From: UBA6627 sp965248675
GTDB taxonomy: Bacteria; Chloroflexota; Dehalococcoidia; UBA2979
DNA: 64,000 bases
Assembly: GCA_965248675.1 (NCBI GenBank)
Contig: CBDFJZ010000008.1
Location: 1,736,001 to 1,800,000, forward strand
Direction: 5' to 3'
Positions 31,865 to 42,654 of this stretch are shown here, piece after piece (the stretch's first letter is position 1; every line of letters begins with the position of its first letter). The position numbers were made by a program, and so were the translations under genes. The notes under the pieces are model-generated. The model saw only the letters and a list, made by a program, of their open reading frames with translations. It did no database searches and had not been told where the DNA came from.

Positions 31865-33136
31865 TCATCGCGTCAGCACGCGCCGGAGCCCGACGCGCTC
31901 GATCGCGACGCGCGCGATCCGGCGTTTGTCCATCTCGAGCACCGTGAACCGCAGCCCCGCGTGGTCGACCTGCTCGCCTGCCTCGGGAAAGCGGCGCGTG
32001 TGCGCGAGGACGAGCCCGGCGACCGTGTTCGCCTCGACGTCGGTGAGGTCGACGCCGATCTGGCTCGAGACGTCGACGAGTAAGGTGTTGCCCTCGAGCT
32101 CGATGCGCCCGGTCCGCCCGAGGGGTTCGAGCGGGGCCTGGGGCTCGGCGCCGCTTTCGCTCTGCAGGCGGCCGACGACCTCCTCCATGATGTCCTCGAG
32201 CGTGACGAGGCCGGAGGTCGCGCCGTGCTCGTCGACGAGCATCACGATGTAGCGGCCGCGGTCTCGCATCAGCTCGAGGACACGCGCGATCGGCGCGTGC
32301 TCCGACTCGAAGGTCGCTGGTCGCATCGCGTCCTCCGCCGTGCGACTGCCAATGCCGTCGAGGTGGGCCGAGTTGACGTCGGTGACGTGCACGTAGCCGA
32401 CGATCTCGTCCGGGCTGTCGGCGTACACCGGTAGGCGCTGGAAGCCGAAGTTGCTGAGCTGCCGCGCGACCTCGATCAGGGGCGCGGTGGTGGGCACGGC
32501 GACCATGTCGACGCGGGAGACCATGATCTCCTGGACCTGCCGCTGCTGGAGGTTGAGCACGCCGAGCATGCGCTGGGAGACCTCCACGGCGAGCGCGCCG
32601 CTCTCGGCGCCGAGGCGGATCGCCGTGCCCAACTCGGCTGTGTTCAGCGTCGTCGAGCCTTCGGGTGACTCGCCCCCGAAGGCGCGGATCAGCCCTCGGG
32701 TCAGCGCGTCGAGCAGCCAGACGAGCGGACCGGTGAGCCGCGCCCACGCGCCGAGCGGCCAGGCGTAGAGCCGGCTGACCGCGAAGGCGTGGCTGAGCGC
32801 GAGCGTCTTCGGCGTGACCTCGCCGACGAGGATCAGCAGCACAGTGACGGCGACGGTCGCGAGCAGCAGCCCGCCGCCCCCGGCGATCAGCTCCGTGGCG
32901 ATCGCGGCGCCGACGGCCGCGGCGCCGGTGTTGACGAGGTTGTTTCCGAGCAGGATCGCGCTGAGCAGGCGATGCGGGCGGGCGAGCAACGTCTGGACGC
33001 GCCTCGCGCCCGGCTCGCCCTCGCCGACGCGGTGCGCGAGGCGCACCCGGTCCAGCGACAGGAACGCCGTCTCCGAGCCCGAGAAGAAGGCGGAGAGCAA
33101 CAGCAGGAAGAGCAACAGGATGAGGTAGGTGGCCAC
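31865..33136 (-). CDS. CNNM/CorC-like (HlyC/CorC family) transporter-associated protein
   Basis: A 423-residue membrane protein. The N-terminal DUF21 (CNNM) domain has several hydrophobic segments, with FFSGSETAFLSLDRVRLAHR near the start and the NNLVNTGAAAVGAAIATEL helix. Two CBS domains follow (ARQLSNFGFQRLPVYADSPD and RYIVMLVDEHGATSGLVTLE), then a CorC-HlyC C-terminal domain. The family is linked to magnesium/cobalt efflux or divalent-cation handling. The GTG at 33136 is chosen because GGAGGAAG lies just upstream and the first membrane segment then begins at residue 3. Confidence 0.88.
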   Translation of the reverse strand: MATYLILLLFLLLLSAFFSGSETAFLSLDRVRLAHRVGEGEPGARRVQTLLARPHRLLSAILLGNNLVNTGAAAVGAAIATELIAGGGGLLLATVAVTVLLILVGEVTPKTLALSHAFAVSRLYAWPLGAWARLTGPLVWLLDALTRGLIRAFGGESPEGSTTLNTAELGTAIRLGAESGALAVEVSQRMLGVLNLQQRQVQEIMVSRVDMVAVPTTAPLIEVARQLSNFGFQRLPVYADSPDEIVGYVHVTDVNSAHLDGIGSRTAEDAMRPATFESEHAPIARVLELMRDRGRYIVMLVDEHGATSGLVTLEDIMEEVVGRLQSESGAEPQAPLEPLGRTGRIELEGNTLLVDVSSQIGVDLTDVEANTVAGLVLAHTRRFPEAGEQVDHAGLRFTVLEMDKRRIARVAIERVGLRRVLTR

Positions 33137-33224
33137 GGGCTTCCTCCGGCGTCCAGCGTACCGAGGACACCGCTGAAGGCTGTGACCGCAGGCGGCTGAT
33201 CCGGGTACGTCTTCGGGTGGCGAC

Positions 33225-33989
33225 CTAGTCGAGCACCGCGCGAATCGGGCCGTCGTCGTCACGGAGCGCGGCCACGATCACGCGCGGCGCGCCAGCGTCG
33301 CGAATCGCCCTGGCGAGGACGCGCGCGCGCTCCGGATCGAGGTCGGCCTGGTTCACGAGCACGCTGAAGTCGCGGTCCTCGACGCCCTTGCGGCCACCTC
33401 GGACGTCCGTGAGCACGCGGGCGATCACCTCGACCGAGGCTGTGGCCTCGTCACCGACGATCGCGCGGATCTGCTCCACGCGGTGGACGTGGCGGTCGTC
33501 GAGCGGCGTATCGAGCGCGCGCGTGCCGACGATCGCGACGACGTGGGTGGCAGAGGGCGGGATGATCGGTTCGTGCTCAGCGGGCGCTTTGAAGGGCAGC
33601 ATCTTGCTGCCGTCCGCCTCGAGGGCAAGCAGTCCGAGTCCAGGCAGCGCCGCGATCGCGTCGGCTGTGCTCACGTCAATCGGAGCGCGGCGCGACTTCG
33701 GTTCGTCGCCGGCGTGGACGATGAGCGTGATGTTCGCGGCGATCGATCGAGCGAGCTGCGGCGCCTGATCGGCGGAGGCGATCGCCACAAGCTGCAGCTC
33801 GCCTCTGAGCGCCGCTGGCGTCGTAAAGCGCGTGGTGCCGGTGAGCACCGCCGGGAGGCCGCGATCGCGCGCCTCCCGGCCAAGGCGGAACAGCGCCGTG
33901 GTCTTCCCGCCGCCCCCGACCAACGCGACGACGGGTGGCCTTGCAGCGTCTAGTTCGAGGGCGTCCCAGAGGGTCGTTGGTGTGGTCAC
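33225..33989 (-). CDS. yqeC: Selenium cofactor biosynthesis protein YqeC
   Basis: A 254-residue P-loop protein. PPVVALVGGGGKTTALFRLG (about 18-37) is the YqeC ATP-binding loop, and AVLTGTTRFTTPAALRG and LLALEADGSKMLPFKAPAEH are further family blocks. YqeC is found with molybdenum hydroxylases carrying a labile selenium ligand and is thought to help mature their cofactor. The GTG at 33989 is used; the longer upstream frame overlaps mobA. It is divergent from mobA, which supports the molybdenum/selenium link. No hydroxylase subunit is in the window. Confidence 0.85.
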   Translation of the reverse strand: MTTPTTLWDALELDAARPPVVALVGGGGKTTALFRLGREARDRGLPAVLTGTTRFTTPAALRGELQLVAIASADQAPQLARSIAANITLIVHAGDEPKSRRAPIDVSTADAIAALPGLGLLALEADGSKMLPFKAPAEHEPIIPPSATHVVAIVGTRALDTPLDDRHVHRVEQIRAIVGDEATASVEVIARVLTDVRGGRKGVEDRDFSVLVNQADLDPERARVLARAIRDAGAPRVIVAALRDDDGPIRAVLD

Positions 33990-34047
33990 CCATCTATGAT
34001 CGAGGCGGACCCGAGCGCGAGGCAATGGGGCCGTCCGAAGGAGAGCG

Positions 34048-34653
34048 ATGAGCGGAGTGAGCGGCATCATCCTCGCGGGTGGCCGATCGAGCCGGATGGG
34101 CGTCGACAAGGCGTCGTTGGAGCTGGCGGGCGTGACGATGCTCCAGCGCAGCGTCGATCGCCTCGCACCGGCTGTGGACATGCTCGTGCTCGTCGCCGCG
34201 CCCGGTCGTCCGCTCCCCCCGGTGACGACGGGCTTACCGGTCGAGGTCGTCGAGGACCCGGTCGAGGGAGAGGGGCCGCTGGTCGGCATCGCGGCCGGCC
34301 TCGAGGCCTGTCGCAGCACCGCCGCGGTCGTCGTAGCGGTCGACATGCCGTTCGTCGACGCGCGACTGGTGCGAGCGCTCGTCGAACGGCTCGATGCGAC
34401 GCACCGCTGGGTCGTGCCGATCGCCCACGGCCGGCCCCAGCCGCTGTGCTCGGCGTTCGCCGTCGACGCGTTGCCGGTGATTCAGGCCCACCTCGAAGCC
34501 GGCGATCGCGCGCCGATGGCCGTGGCCGCGGACCTCGTGGCCTACCCGATGCAGCCTGAGGAGTGGCGCGAACTCGACCCCGAGGGCCGTTCGTTCGTCA
34601 ACGTGAACACGCCTGAGGAGTTCGCGGAGGTGCTCGACAGCGGCGCTCGCTAG
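34048..34653 (+). CDS. mobA: Molybdenum cofactor guanylyltransferase
   Basis: A 201-residue MobA: SGIILAGGRSSRMGVDKASL (about 5-24) is the GTP/Mg-binding loop, VVVAVDMPFVDARLVRALVE carries the DMPF metal site, and WVVPIAHGRPQPLCSAFAVD and FVNVNTPEEFAEV complete the fold. It attaches GMP to molybdopterin (MGD formation); some members act as CTP-using MocA. AAGGAGAGCG precedes the ATG. The end overlaps the convergent DUF6159-like gene by four bases. Confidence 0.9.
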   Translation: MSGVSGIILAGGRSSRMGVDKASLELAGVTMLQRSVDRLAPAVDMLVLVAAPGRPLPPVTTGLPVEVVEDPVEGEGPLVGIAAGLEACRSTAAVVVAVDMPFVDARLVRALVERLDATHRWVVPIAHGRPQPLCSAFAVDALPVIQAHLEAGDRAPMAVAADLVAYPMQPEEWRELDPEGRSFVNVNTPEEFAEVLDSGAR

Positions 34654-35489
34654 AGGGCGCGGTAGGCGCCGGAGAGCGTGTTCTGGTCGAACTCGAGCGG
34701 CTTCTCACCGAGCGCGTACTCGTAGAGCGCGGCCTTGAAGATGCCCTCCATCGCCTGCACGGTGCCTATCGCGAGCGGGATCGTGATCGCGCCGACGACG
34801 ATGCCGATCAGCGGCGACACTGCGAACAGCGCTGCTGCCGGGAGGACCGCGATCAGCACCGCGACGATGTAGACGAGCCCGAAGCCGAACGACGACACGG
34901 CCTGCCGGCCCCAGGTCTGCCGGAATAGGCCGGCGGAACGCTTGATCGCCGCGATCGGGCCGATCCCCTCCGCGACGAGCACTGGGAGGACGAAGAAGGT
35001 CATGTACGCCCACACCCCGCCGACCAGGCTGATCGCGATCTGGCCCAGAAAGCCCTCGGTCCGGCTGCGGAGCGCCTGAAGAATCAGCCCGACGGTGGCC
35101 GCGATCAATGCCCACCCGATGATCGCGGGCAGGTGCGCGAGCGCCACCTTCAGCCCCGAGCTGATGTTCGGATCACCGCCCCGCAGCCGCTGCAGCGCCG
35201 CCGCGACCAGCGCCGTGTTGAAGAAGATCACGACGAACGTCACCGAGGCGTAGAGCGCGATCCCGATGACGATATCGATCGGCCGGCTGTCTTCGGTCGT
35301 GCCGGCCTGCGTCGCGGAGTCGAGTCGATCCAGCGTCCCCGTGCTGGCGGCGACGCCGAAGAACACCCCGATCACGATCACGACGCCGACGGCGGCCATG
35401 ATCGGAAACAGGATCAGCTCGCGGTCCTTCATCAGGACCGACCAGCTCATTTTCATCAGTTCGAAGGTGTGACCAATAGTTCGAAACAT
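34650..35489 (-). CDS. DUF6159-family multi-pass membrane protein
   Basis: A 279-residue protein with about six hydrophobic segments. The start MFRTIGHTFELMKMSWSVLM and the block TFFVLPVLVAEGIGPIAAIK followed by RSAGLFRQTWGRQAVSSFGF are typical of the DUF6159 family. Function is unknown. A -10-like TATACT six bases before the ATG (35496-35501) suggests a leaderless mRNA. Confidence 0.75.
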   Translation of the reverse strand: MFRTIGHTFELMKMSWSVLMKDRELILFPIMAAVGVVIVIGVFFGVAASTGTLDRLDSATQAGTTEDSRPIDIVIGIALYASVTFVVIFFNTALVAAALQRLRGGDPNISSGLKVALAHLPAIIGWALIAATVGLILQALRSRTEGFLGQIAISLVGGVWAYMTFFVLPVLVAEGIGPIAAIKRSAGLFRQTWGRQAVSSFGFGLVYIVAVLIAVLPAAALFAVSPLIGIVVGAITIPLAIGTVQAMEGIFKAALYEYALGEKPLEFDQNTLSGAYRAL

Positions 35490-35495
35490 GGGCCC

Positions 35496-35501
35496 AGTAT
35501 A
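35496..35501 (-). promoter_or_regulatory. -10 box candidate for the DUF6159-family gene
   Basis: TATACT on the minus strand matches five of six consensus positions and ends six bases before the ATG at 35489, so transcription would start at or next to the start codon. No good -35 is visible. An inverted repeat CTGATC/GATCAG (35531-35551) lies upstream, between the divergent genes. Confidence 0.35.
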
Positions 35502-35584
35502 CTAAAGCGAGCCACCGCGAGGCGGTCCAACTGATCATCCGCTAGGATCAGTGCCGCGGTGGGGCGAGCCGTGCAGGGTCGCCC

Positions 35585-36690
35585 ATGTTCGATCTCAGTC
35601 GCGATGATCTAACCGAAACTGGTATTGCCGTCGGAATCGCCGTCGGTGGGCTGGTGCTCGCCTGGCTCGTCGCGAAGCTGGCGCGCCGGGTCATCCACGC
35701 CTTCACGAAGTCCACCGAGACCGAGATCGACGATCTGATCGTGGACGCGATCCGCGGTTCGGTGATCGCGTTCATCGCGATCCAGGGCGTCTACATCGGG
35801 CTGCTGACGCTCTCCTACCTCGATGATCACCGGGTCTCGATCCGGCGCGTCTGGGTCGCGCTGATGCTCCTGCTGGTGATCATGGCGATCCGGCGCCTGG
35901 TCCTCGATCTGCTCGATTGGTTCGCACGGCGACCGGGTACCGAGGCCCTGCCCGGCCTCGACCCGCGGTCGATGCCGTTCGTGCGACGGATTCTGAACGT
36001 GCTGATCATCGCGATCGGGCTGCTGCTCGTCCTCGATGCAATCGGGTTCTCGGTCAGTCCGCTGCTCGCGGGCCTCGGCATCGGCGGCCTCGCCGTGGCA
36101 CTCGCGCTGCAGCCGCTGCTCAGCAATGTCTTCGCTAGCTCGTACATCATCACCGACGCCTCGGTTGCGGTCGGCGACTACATCGAGGTCGACGGCGGTC
36201 CGGTCGGGATCATCGAGGACATCGGCTGGCGAGCAACGCGGATTCGCACCTTCGACAACAACATCGTGCTCGTCCCGAACTCCGCGCTCGCTGACTCGAC
36301 GCTCACCAACTACGACTCCGCCGACGCCCGCGCCGACGCGCGCGTCGACAGCGGCGTCGCTTACGAGGAAGACTTGGATCGCGTCGAAGCGGTCGTGCTC
36401 GAGGAGCTGTATGCGCTGGCGGAGAGCCTCGATGTGGTCGATCGCGATCGGACGCCGCTGTTCCGTTTCTCCGAGTTCGGGGACTCGAACGTGGGCTTCT
36501 TCGTGAAGATGCGGGCGAAGACCTGGTCGGATTCGTTCTTGCTGAAGCACGAGATGATGAAGCGGATTCACGCGCGGCTGAACGCCGAGGGCATCGTCGT
36601 CAACTACCCGGCGCGGCGCCTCATGATGGCCAGCGAAGACGTCGACGGCTTCGACCGGCTGATTGCCAGGCGGAACGGCTCGGACGAGAG

Positions 36691-36694
<4 letters not shown>
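35585..36694 (+). CDS. Small-conductance mechanosensitive channel (MscS family)
   Basis: A 369-residue channel with N-terminal transmembrane segments (about residues 13-35, 60-85, 90-115 and 130-155), a pore-lining TM3-like helix (GLGIGGLAVALALQPLLSNV), and a cytoplasmic beta domain starting IITDASVAVGDYIEVDG and including IRTFDNNIVLVPNSALADST. It relieves turgor under hypo-osmotic shock. Length slightly exceeds E. coli MscS (286) because of additional N-terminal helices. Its end overlaps the convergent FecR-domain gene by four bases. Confidence 0.92.
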
Positions 36695-38531
<1,837 letters not shown>

Positions 38532-38535
<4 letters not shown>

Positions 38536-39152
38536 GGCAGGCCGCCCGTCAGCTCGATCTCACGGCGCAGCGCCTGTAGGGCGCGCATCTGGAGGCCGCG
38601 CACCGTGACCTCTTTGCGTTCCATGATCTCGCCGACCTCGCGCGCCGACTTCTCGAGCAGGAAGCGGAGCACCAGTACCTGTCGGTGATCCTCGGAGAGG
38701 CGTTCGAGGGCGGCGCGCAGGTGCGCGTGCACCTCCTGGACGAGCACGCGCTGCTCCGCCTCGGGTTCCTCGGGGATCTCGATGCCCGCGAGATCGGTGG
38801 TCACGGGGCGGGTGCGGTGGTGATCGACCATCTGGTTGTGCGCCATGCGATAGAGCCATGCTTTGAACGGCACGCCGCGGTCCTCGTAGCGAGGGATCGC
38901 CTGCCAGGCCTTGAGGAAGACCTGTTGGGCCAGGTCTTCCGCGGTGTCCGGGTTCCCGACGCGATAGGTCAGGTAGCGGACGATCTCCGGCTGGGACCGG
39001 TCGTAGAGCTGTCCAAACGCCTGGGCATCACCTTCCTGTGCGCGACCAACCAGCGCCCGGACCTCGAGGTCCAGGTTGGCGATCTCCGGATCGGCCGCTT
39101 CGTTGGCTCGATCCGCCGGCGTCGTGCCCCGTTCGGCGCTCACTCGTTGCAA
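38532..39152 (-). CDS. ECF-type RNA polymerase sigma factor
   Basis: A 206-residue sigma-70-family factor. Region 2 is AFGQLYDRSQPEIVRYLTYR with the NPDTAEDLAQQVFLKAWQAI core and AWLYRMAHNQMVDHHR. Region 4 is ALERLSEDHRQVLVLRFLLE with KSAREVGEIMERKEVTVRGL. It lacks sigma regions 1 and 3, as expected for an extracytoplasmic-function factor. Its stop overlaps the start of the FecR-domain anti-sigma-like gene, the usual pair arrangement. The TTG at 39152 and a GTG at 39143 are both possible starts. Confidence 0.9.
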
Positions 39153-39364
39153 CGAATCCGCCTGCTGTCCGTTCGTCTTACCTCGATCGACCTCGATCCA
39201 CCTTCAGCGGTGGGCGGATCCGCGGCAATCGGGTGGTCACCGACGCCACTACTTACAACGACGCTCACGCGAATTCGTTCGCTTCGTCGTTTCGGCCCTG
39301 CAGGCGGGGTCGGGATGGTGCCGATGTCAGCGTGCTGAGCGTTCTCGTAGAGTGGAACGCAGCG

Positions 39365-40795
39365 ATGGCACTGCCGCCGGAATTCGACCAACCCGCCGGG
39401 TCGGGGCTGCGCAAAGTCGATGAAGCGATCGACCGCGGGCAGTCGCGCGTGTTCCGCGTGCTCTGGTTCATGGTTCCGTCCGGCTCGATCGCGCGAAATC
39501 CGAGCTTCCAGGCGCTGCTGGCGTCTCGATTTCTGTCCGATCTGGCGCTCCAGGCGCTGCTCTTCGGCGTCCTGATCGCCTCGGTCCGCGGCGGCGGCGA
39601 CGCCCTCGAGGCGGCGATCATCGGCGTCGCGTATCTGCTCCCCGGGGTGGTGCTCGGGCTGGTCGGCGGCGCGGTCGCGGACGCGCTGCCGAAGCGCTTC
39701 GCGCTGGTCGGCGCCTACCTCGTGATGGGCATCCTCTGCTTCTCGTTGCCGTTCGTACTCGACTTCGAGCTACGCGGGATGATCGCGGTGCTGTTCGCTG
39801 TGCGCGTGCTGCATCAGGTGTCGCAGCCGTCCGAGGCGTCCGCCGTCCCACTGGTGGCCACCGACGACGAGCTGGCCTCGGCGAACTCGTTCCTCTCGTT
39901 GGCCTCGTCGGCCGGCGAGGTGGTCGGCAAGGCGCTGCTGGCGCCGCTGATCGTGGCTTGGATCGGCATCGAGCCGGTGGTGATCCTCGCCGGGGCGCTG
40001 TTCATCCTGTCCGCGTCGCGTGCGTTCCGGTTCCGGGTCGAGCCTGGGGCGGTGCCCCAGCCCGAGGGCGAAGAGCCGATCGAGGAGGGACCGGCCGCGC
40101 CGGTGCGCAAGATCTCGACGCGACAGGCGCTGCGCTGGCTGGTCGATGAGCCGGCGGCGTTCTGGATGCTGATGCTCGCGGCGATGGCGAGCACGACCGG
40201 CGTCGTGCTGGGCGTGCTGGGCCCCCGCTACGTTTTTGCGGTGCTGGATGTGCCTCCGGAGCGGACGTTCTACGTCTTCGCGCCGGCGTCGCTGGGGCTG
40301 ATCGTGACGCTGGTGCTGGCGCCGATCCTAATCAAGATCTTCAAGGAGCGCCTGGTTGCCGCGCTCGGATTCGTGTTCGTCGCGGCCGGCATCGCCGCGC
40401 TCGGGATGATCGAGACCACCACCGACACGCTCGGCGATCGCGTGCTGCTGATCGACATTCCGAACGTCGGCGAGCAGGTGGAGATGGCGGCCGCGATCTC
40501 GTTGCTACTCGGCACCGGCATGACGCTCGCTGCCGCCGCCACGATGACCTACATTGGCAAGTACGTCCCGAGCGAGGTGCACGGCCGGATGTTCGCGCTG
40601 CTGGGCGCGATGAAGGACGGGCTCTCGATCCCGGTGCTGCTGATGATGGGCGCGGTCGCCGGATTGATCGGCGTCGAGAACGTCCTGCTCGTGTCGCCGA
40701 TCGTGCTGATCGCCATCGCGCTCGGCATCAACGCCTACATCGGACGCTGGCGCACGCCGCCGCACGTGGATGGACCGGTGATCGACCGCATCTGA
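39365..40795 (+). CDS. MFS transporter
   Basis: A 476-residue major-facilitator protein with about twelve transmembrane segments, loop 2/3-like VADALPKRFALVGAYLVMGI and helices such as SFLSLASSAGEVVGKALLAP. It resembles the EntS/macrolide-efflux-type group that includes lysophospholipid transporter-like carriers. The ATG at 39365 is chosen because the upstream extension of the open frame (to 39038) is Arg/Ser-rich and overlaps the sigma-factor region. A hairpin follows the stop. The substrate is unknown. Confidence 0.8.
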   Translation: MALPPEFDQPAGSGLRKVDEAIDRGQSRVFRVLWFMVPSGSIARNPSFQALLASRFLSDLALQALLFGVLIASVRGGGDALEAAIIGVAYLLPGVVLGLVGGAVADALPKRFALVGAYLVMGILCFSLPFVLDFELRGMIAVLFAVRVLHQVSQPSEASAVPLVATDDELASANSFLSLASSAGEVVGKALLAPLIVAWIGIEPVVILAGALFILSASRAFRFRVEPGAVPQPEGEEPIEEGPAAPVRKISTRQALRWLVDEPAAFWMLMLAAMASTTGVVLGVLGPRYVFAVLDVPPERTFYVFAPASLGLIVTLVLAPILIKIFKERLVAALGFVFVAAGIAALGMIETTTDTLGDRVLLIDIPNVGEQVEMAAAISLLLGTGMTLAAAATMTYIGKYVPSEVHGRMFALLGAMKDGLSIPVLLMMGAVAGLIGVENVLLVSPIVLIAIALGINAYIGRWRTPPHVDGPVIDRI

Positions 40796-40810
40796 TCGCT
40801 CGAGGAGCGA
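40796..40810. terminator. Hairpin between convergent MFS and argC genes
   Basis: TCGCTC and GAGCGA flank a three-base loop just after the MFS stop codon and eight bases before the argC stop. A bidirectional terminator is plausible, but there is no T-run on either strand. Confidence 0.3.
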
Positions 40811-40817
40811 GCCGGGC

Positions 40818-41876
40818 CTACGGGTAGAGCGGCGTGCGGTCGAGGCCGGCGGTCTGAGCGCTCCCGAACATGAGGTTCAGGTTCTGCGTCGCCGAGCCGC
40901 TCTGGCCCTTCATCAGGTTGTCGATCGACGCGATCACGACGGCGCGATCGCCCTCGACGAACAGCGAGATGTCGCAGTAGTTCGAGCCGAGCGTGCCCTT
41001 CAGCGTGGGCGGGGTATCGAGGATGCGCACGAACGGCGCCTCCTCGAAGTACTCGCGGTAGCGCTCGAGCAGCGCGTCGCGCGACGCGGACCGCGTCAGC
41101 CTGACATGCATCGTGCTGAGGATGCCGCGCGTGGTCCCGAGGAGATGCGGGATGAAGTCGATCCGCGCGCCGTTCGCCTGCCCGAGGCGGCCGAGTGTGA
41201 GCTCGGACTCGACGGCGTGCTGGTGCGACAGCACCCGGTAGGGAATGACGTTGTCGTTGAGATGCGAGAGGTGCTGTAGCGGCGCGGGCTTCTTGCCAGC
41301 GCCCGAGGAGCCGGTCAAGCCATCGACGGCGACGATGCCCTCGTCGCCGACGAGCCCGTCGTGGAACAGCGGGGCCAGCCCGAGGATGATCCCCACCGCG
41401 AAGCAGCCGGGGTTTCCGACGATCGGCGCGGCCGCGATGCCCTCAGGGTCCAGCTCGGACACCCCGTAGGCGGCGCGTCCGAGCAGCGCCTCGGCGTCGT
41501 GCTCGCTGTCGCCGATCGAGGGGTGACGTGCGGCGTATTTCGCGTAGTCGTCGGTCGAGGCGAAGCGGAAGTCGCCGGAGTAGTCGATGAACCTCATGCC
41601 GGCGTCCGCAAGCGCAGAAGCGTACCCCTGGGCGACGCGGTCGGGCGTCGAGAAGACGACCACGTCGCAGTTCGTGCCCACGGGGGTCGTCTCGACGGAA
41701 TCCACGCTCAGCTCCGTGCGGCCGTGCAGGTGCGGGTAGACCGCGTCGATGCGGCGGCCCGCCTCGTCACGGGCGATCAGGCTCGTGACCTCGAAATCGG
41801 GGTGGGTGAGCAGGAGTTCGAGGATGCCGAGCCCGCCGTAGCCGGTGGCGCCCACGATCTGCACTCGGTGAGCCAT
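40818..41876 (-). CDS. argC: N-acetyl-gamma-glutamyl-phosphate reductase
   Basis: A 352-residue ArgC, the third step of arginine synthesis, reducing N-acetylglutamyl phosphate with NADPH. VQIVGATGYGGLGILELLLT (about 5-24) is the nucleotide loop, and the active-site cysteine is in PIVGNPGCFAVGIILGLAPL (about residue 157). DGLTGSSGAGKKP and HLLGTTRGILSTMHVRL complete the fold. Other arg genes are not in the window. A LysW-type relative (LysY) cannot be fully excluded on sequence alone. Confidence 0.92.
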   Translation of the reverse strand: MAHRVQIVGATGYGGLGILELLLTHPDFEVTSLIARDEAGRRIDAVYPHLHGRTELSVDSVETTPVGTNCDVVVFSTPDRVAQGYASALADAGMRFIDYSGDFRFASTDDYAKYAARHPSIGDSEHDAEALLGRAAYGVSELDPEGIAAAPIVGNPGCFAVGIILGLAPLFHDGLVGDEGIVAVDGLTGSSGAGKKPAPLQHLSHLNDNVIPYRVLSHQHAVESELTLGRLGQANGARIDFIPHLLGTTRGILSTMHVRLTRSASRDALLERYREYFEEAPFVRILDTPPTLKGTLGSNYCDISLFVEGDRAVVIASIDNLMKGQSGSATQNLNLMFGSAQTAGLDRTPLYP

Positions 41877-42026
41877 CTGTCTCTCCTCGAACGCGCCTCG
41901 TGAGTGTTCGGTACCCGAAGGCGAGCGATCCCACGGGACTTTGGCGGATCAGGATAGGCGCGCCTTCACGGCCACGAAAGGCAGCAGACCGTGTCTCCGC
42001 TGCCGAACGGCGGTACTGTCGCCGGC

Positions 42027-42575
42027 GTGAGCGACGCCGAGCCGGTGGCCGACTGGACACAGTTTCTCCGCCTCGAGGATCGGGCGCTGATCGCCCAGTG
42101 CGACGTGGATCGGTTCCGCGCGAGCGGCCCCGGCGGCCAGAAGCGCAACAAGACGGACTCCGCCGTCCGCCTGCGCCACCGGCCGACCGGCTCGAGCGCC
42201 GAGGCGGTCGAGTCCCGCTCCCAGCACGAGAACCGGGCACGCGCCCTGCGTCGCCTCCGCCTCGAGATTGCGCTCACGGCGCGCGCGCCGCTGGACGCCG
42301 GCGGCGACCATCCCGAGGCGCTCGCGGAAGCGCTGCGGATCGGCCGCGGCCGCGCGATCGAGATGGGGCGGCGGGACGCGCGCTACACGGCGACCGTGGC
42401 GGCGGTGTTCGACGTGCTCGAGGCGAGCGGGTGGCAGGTGGCCGAGGCGGCGGGAGATCTCGGCGTATCGACCTCGGCGCTCGGGCGCTTCCTCGAGGCT
42501 GAGCCGGTCGTCTGGCGAGCGGCGCAGGGTCGGCGGCAGGCGGTCGGGCTGGCACCGCTGCGGGCTCGGGGCTAA
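42027..42575 (+). CDS. Release-factor-like GGQ protein with C-terminal helix-turn-helix-like tail
   Basis: A 182-residue protein with the class-I release-factor catalytic block FRASGPGGQKRNKTDSAVRL (about residues 33-52) and EAVESRSQHENRARALRRLR, but without the codon-recognition domain. It therefore resembles ArfB/ICT1-type or PrfH-like peptidyl-tRNA hydrolases that rescue stalled ribosomes. The C-terminus (VAEAAGDLGVSTSALGRFLE) looks like a Fis-type helix-turn-helix rather than the basic tail of ArfB. The GTG at 42027 is one choice; an upstream GTG at 41991 would add 12 residues. Confidence 0.8.
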   Translation: MSDAEPVADWTQFLRLEDRALIAQCDVDRFRASGPGGQKRNKTDSAVRLRHRPTGSSAEAVESRSQHENRARALRRLRLEIALTARAPLDAGGDHPEALAEALRIGRGRAIEMGRRDARYTATVAAVFDVLEASGWQVAEAAGDLGVSTSALGRFLEAEPVVWRAAQGRRQAVGLAPLRARG

Positions 42576-42654
42576 GTGACCAAAGTCGCGTCTCGATTGT
42601 GGATACCGCCCCTATCATGGCGCCGACTGCGCCATCGTTATCCGAAGGGACCTG

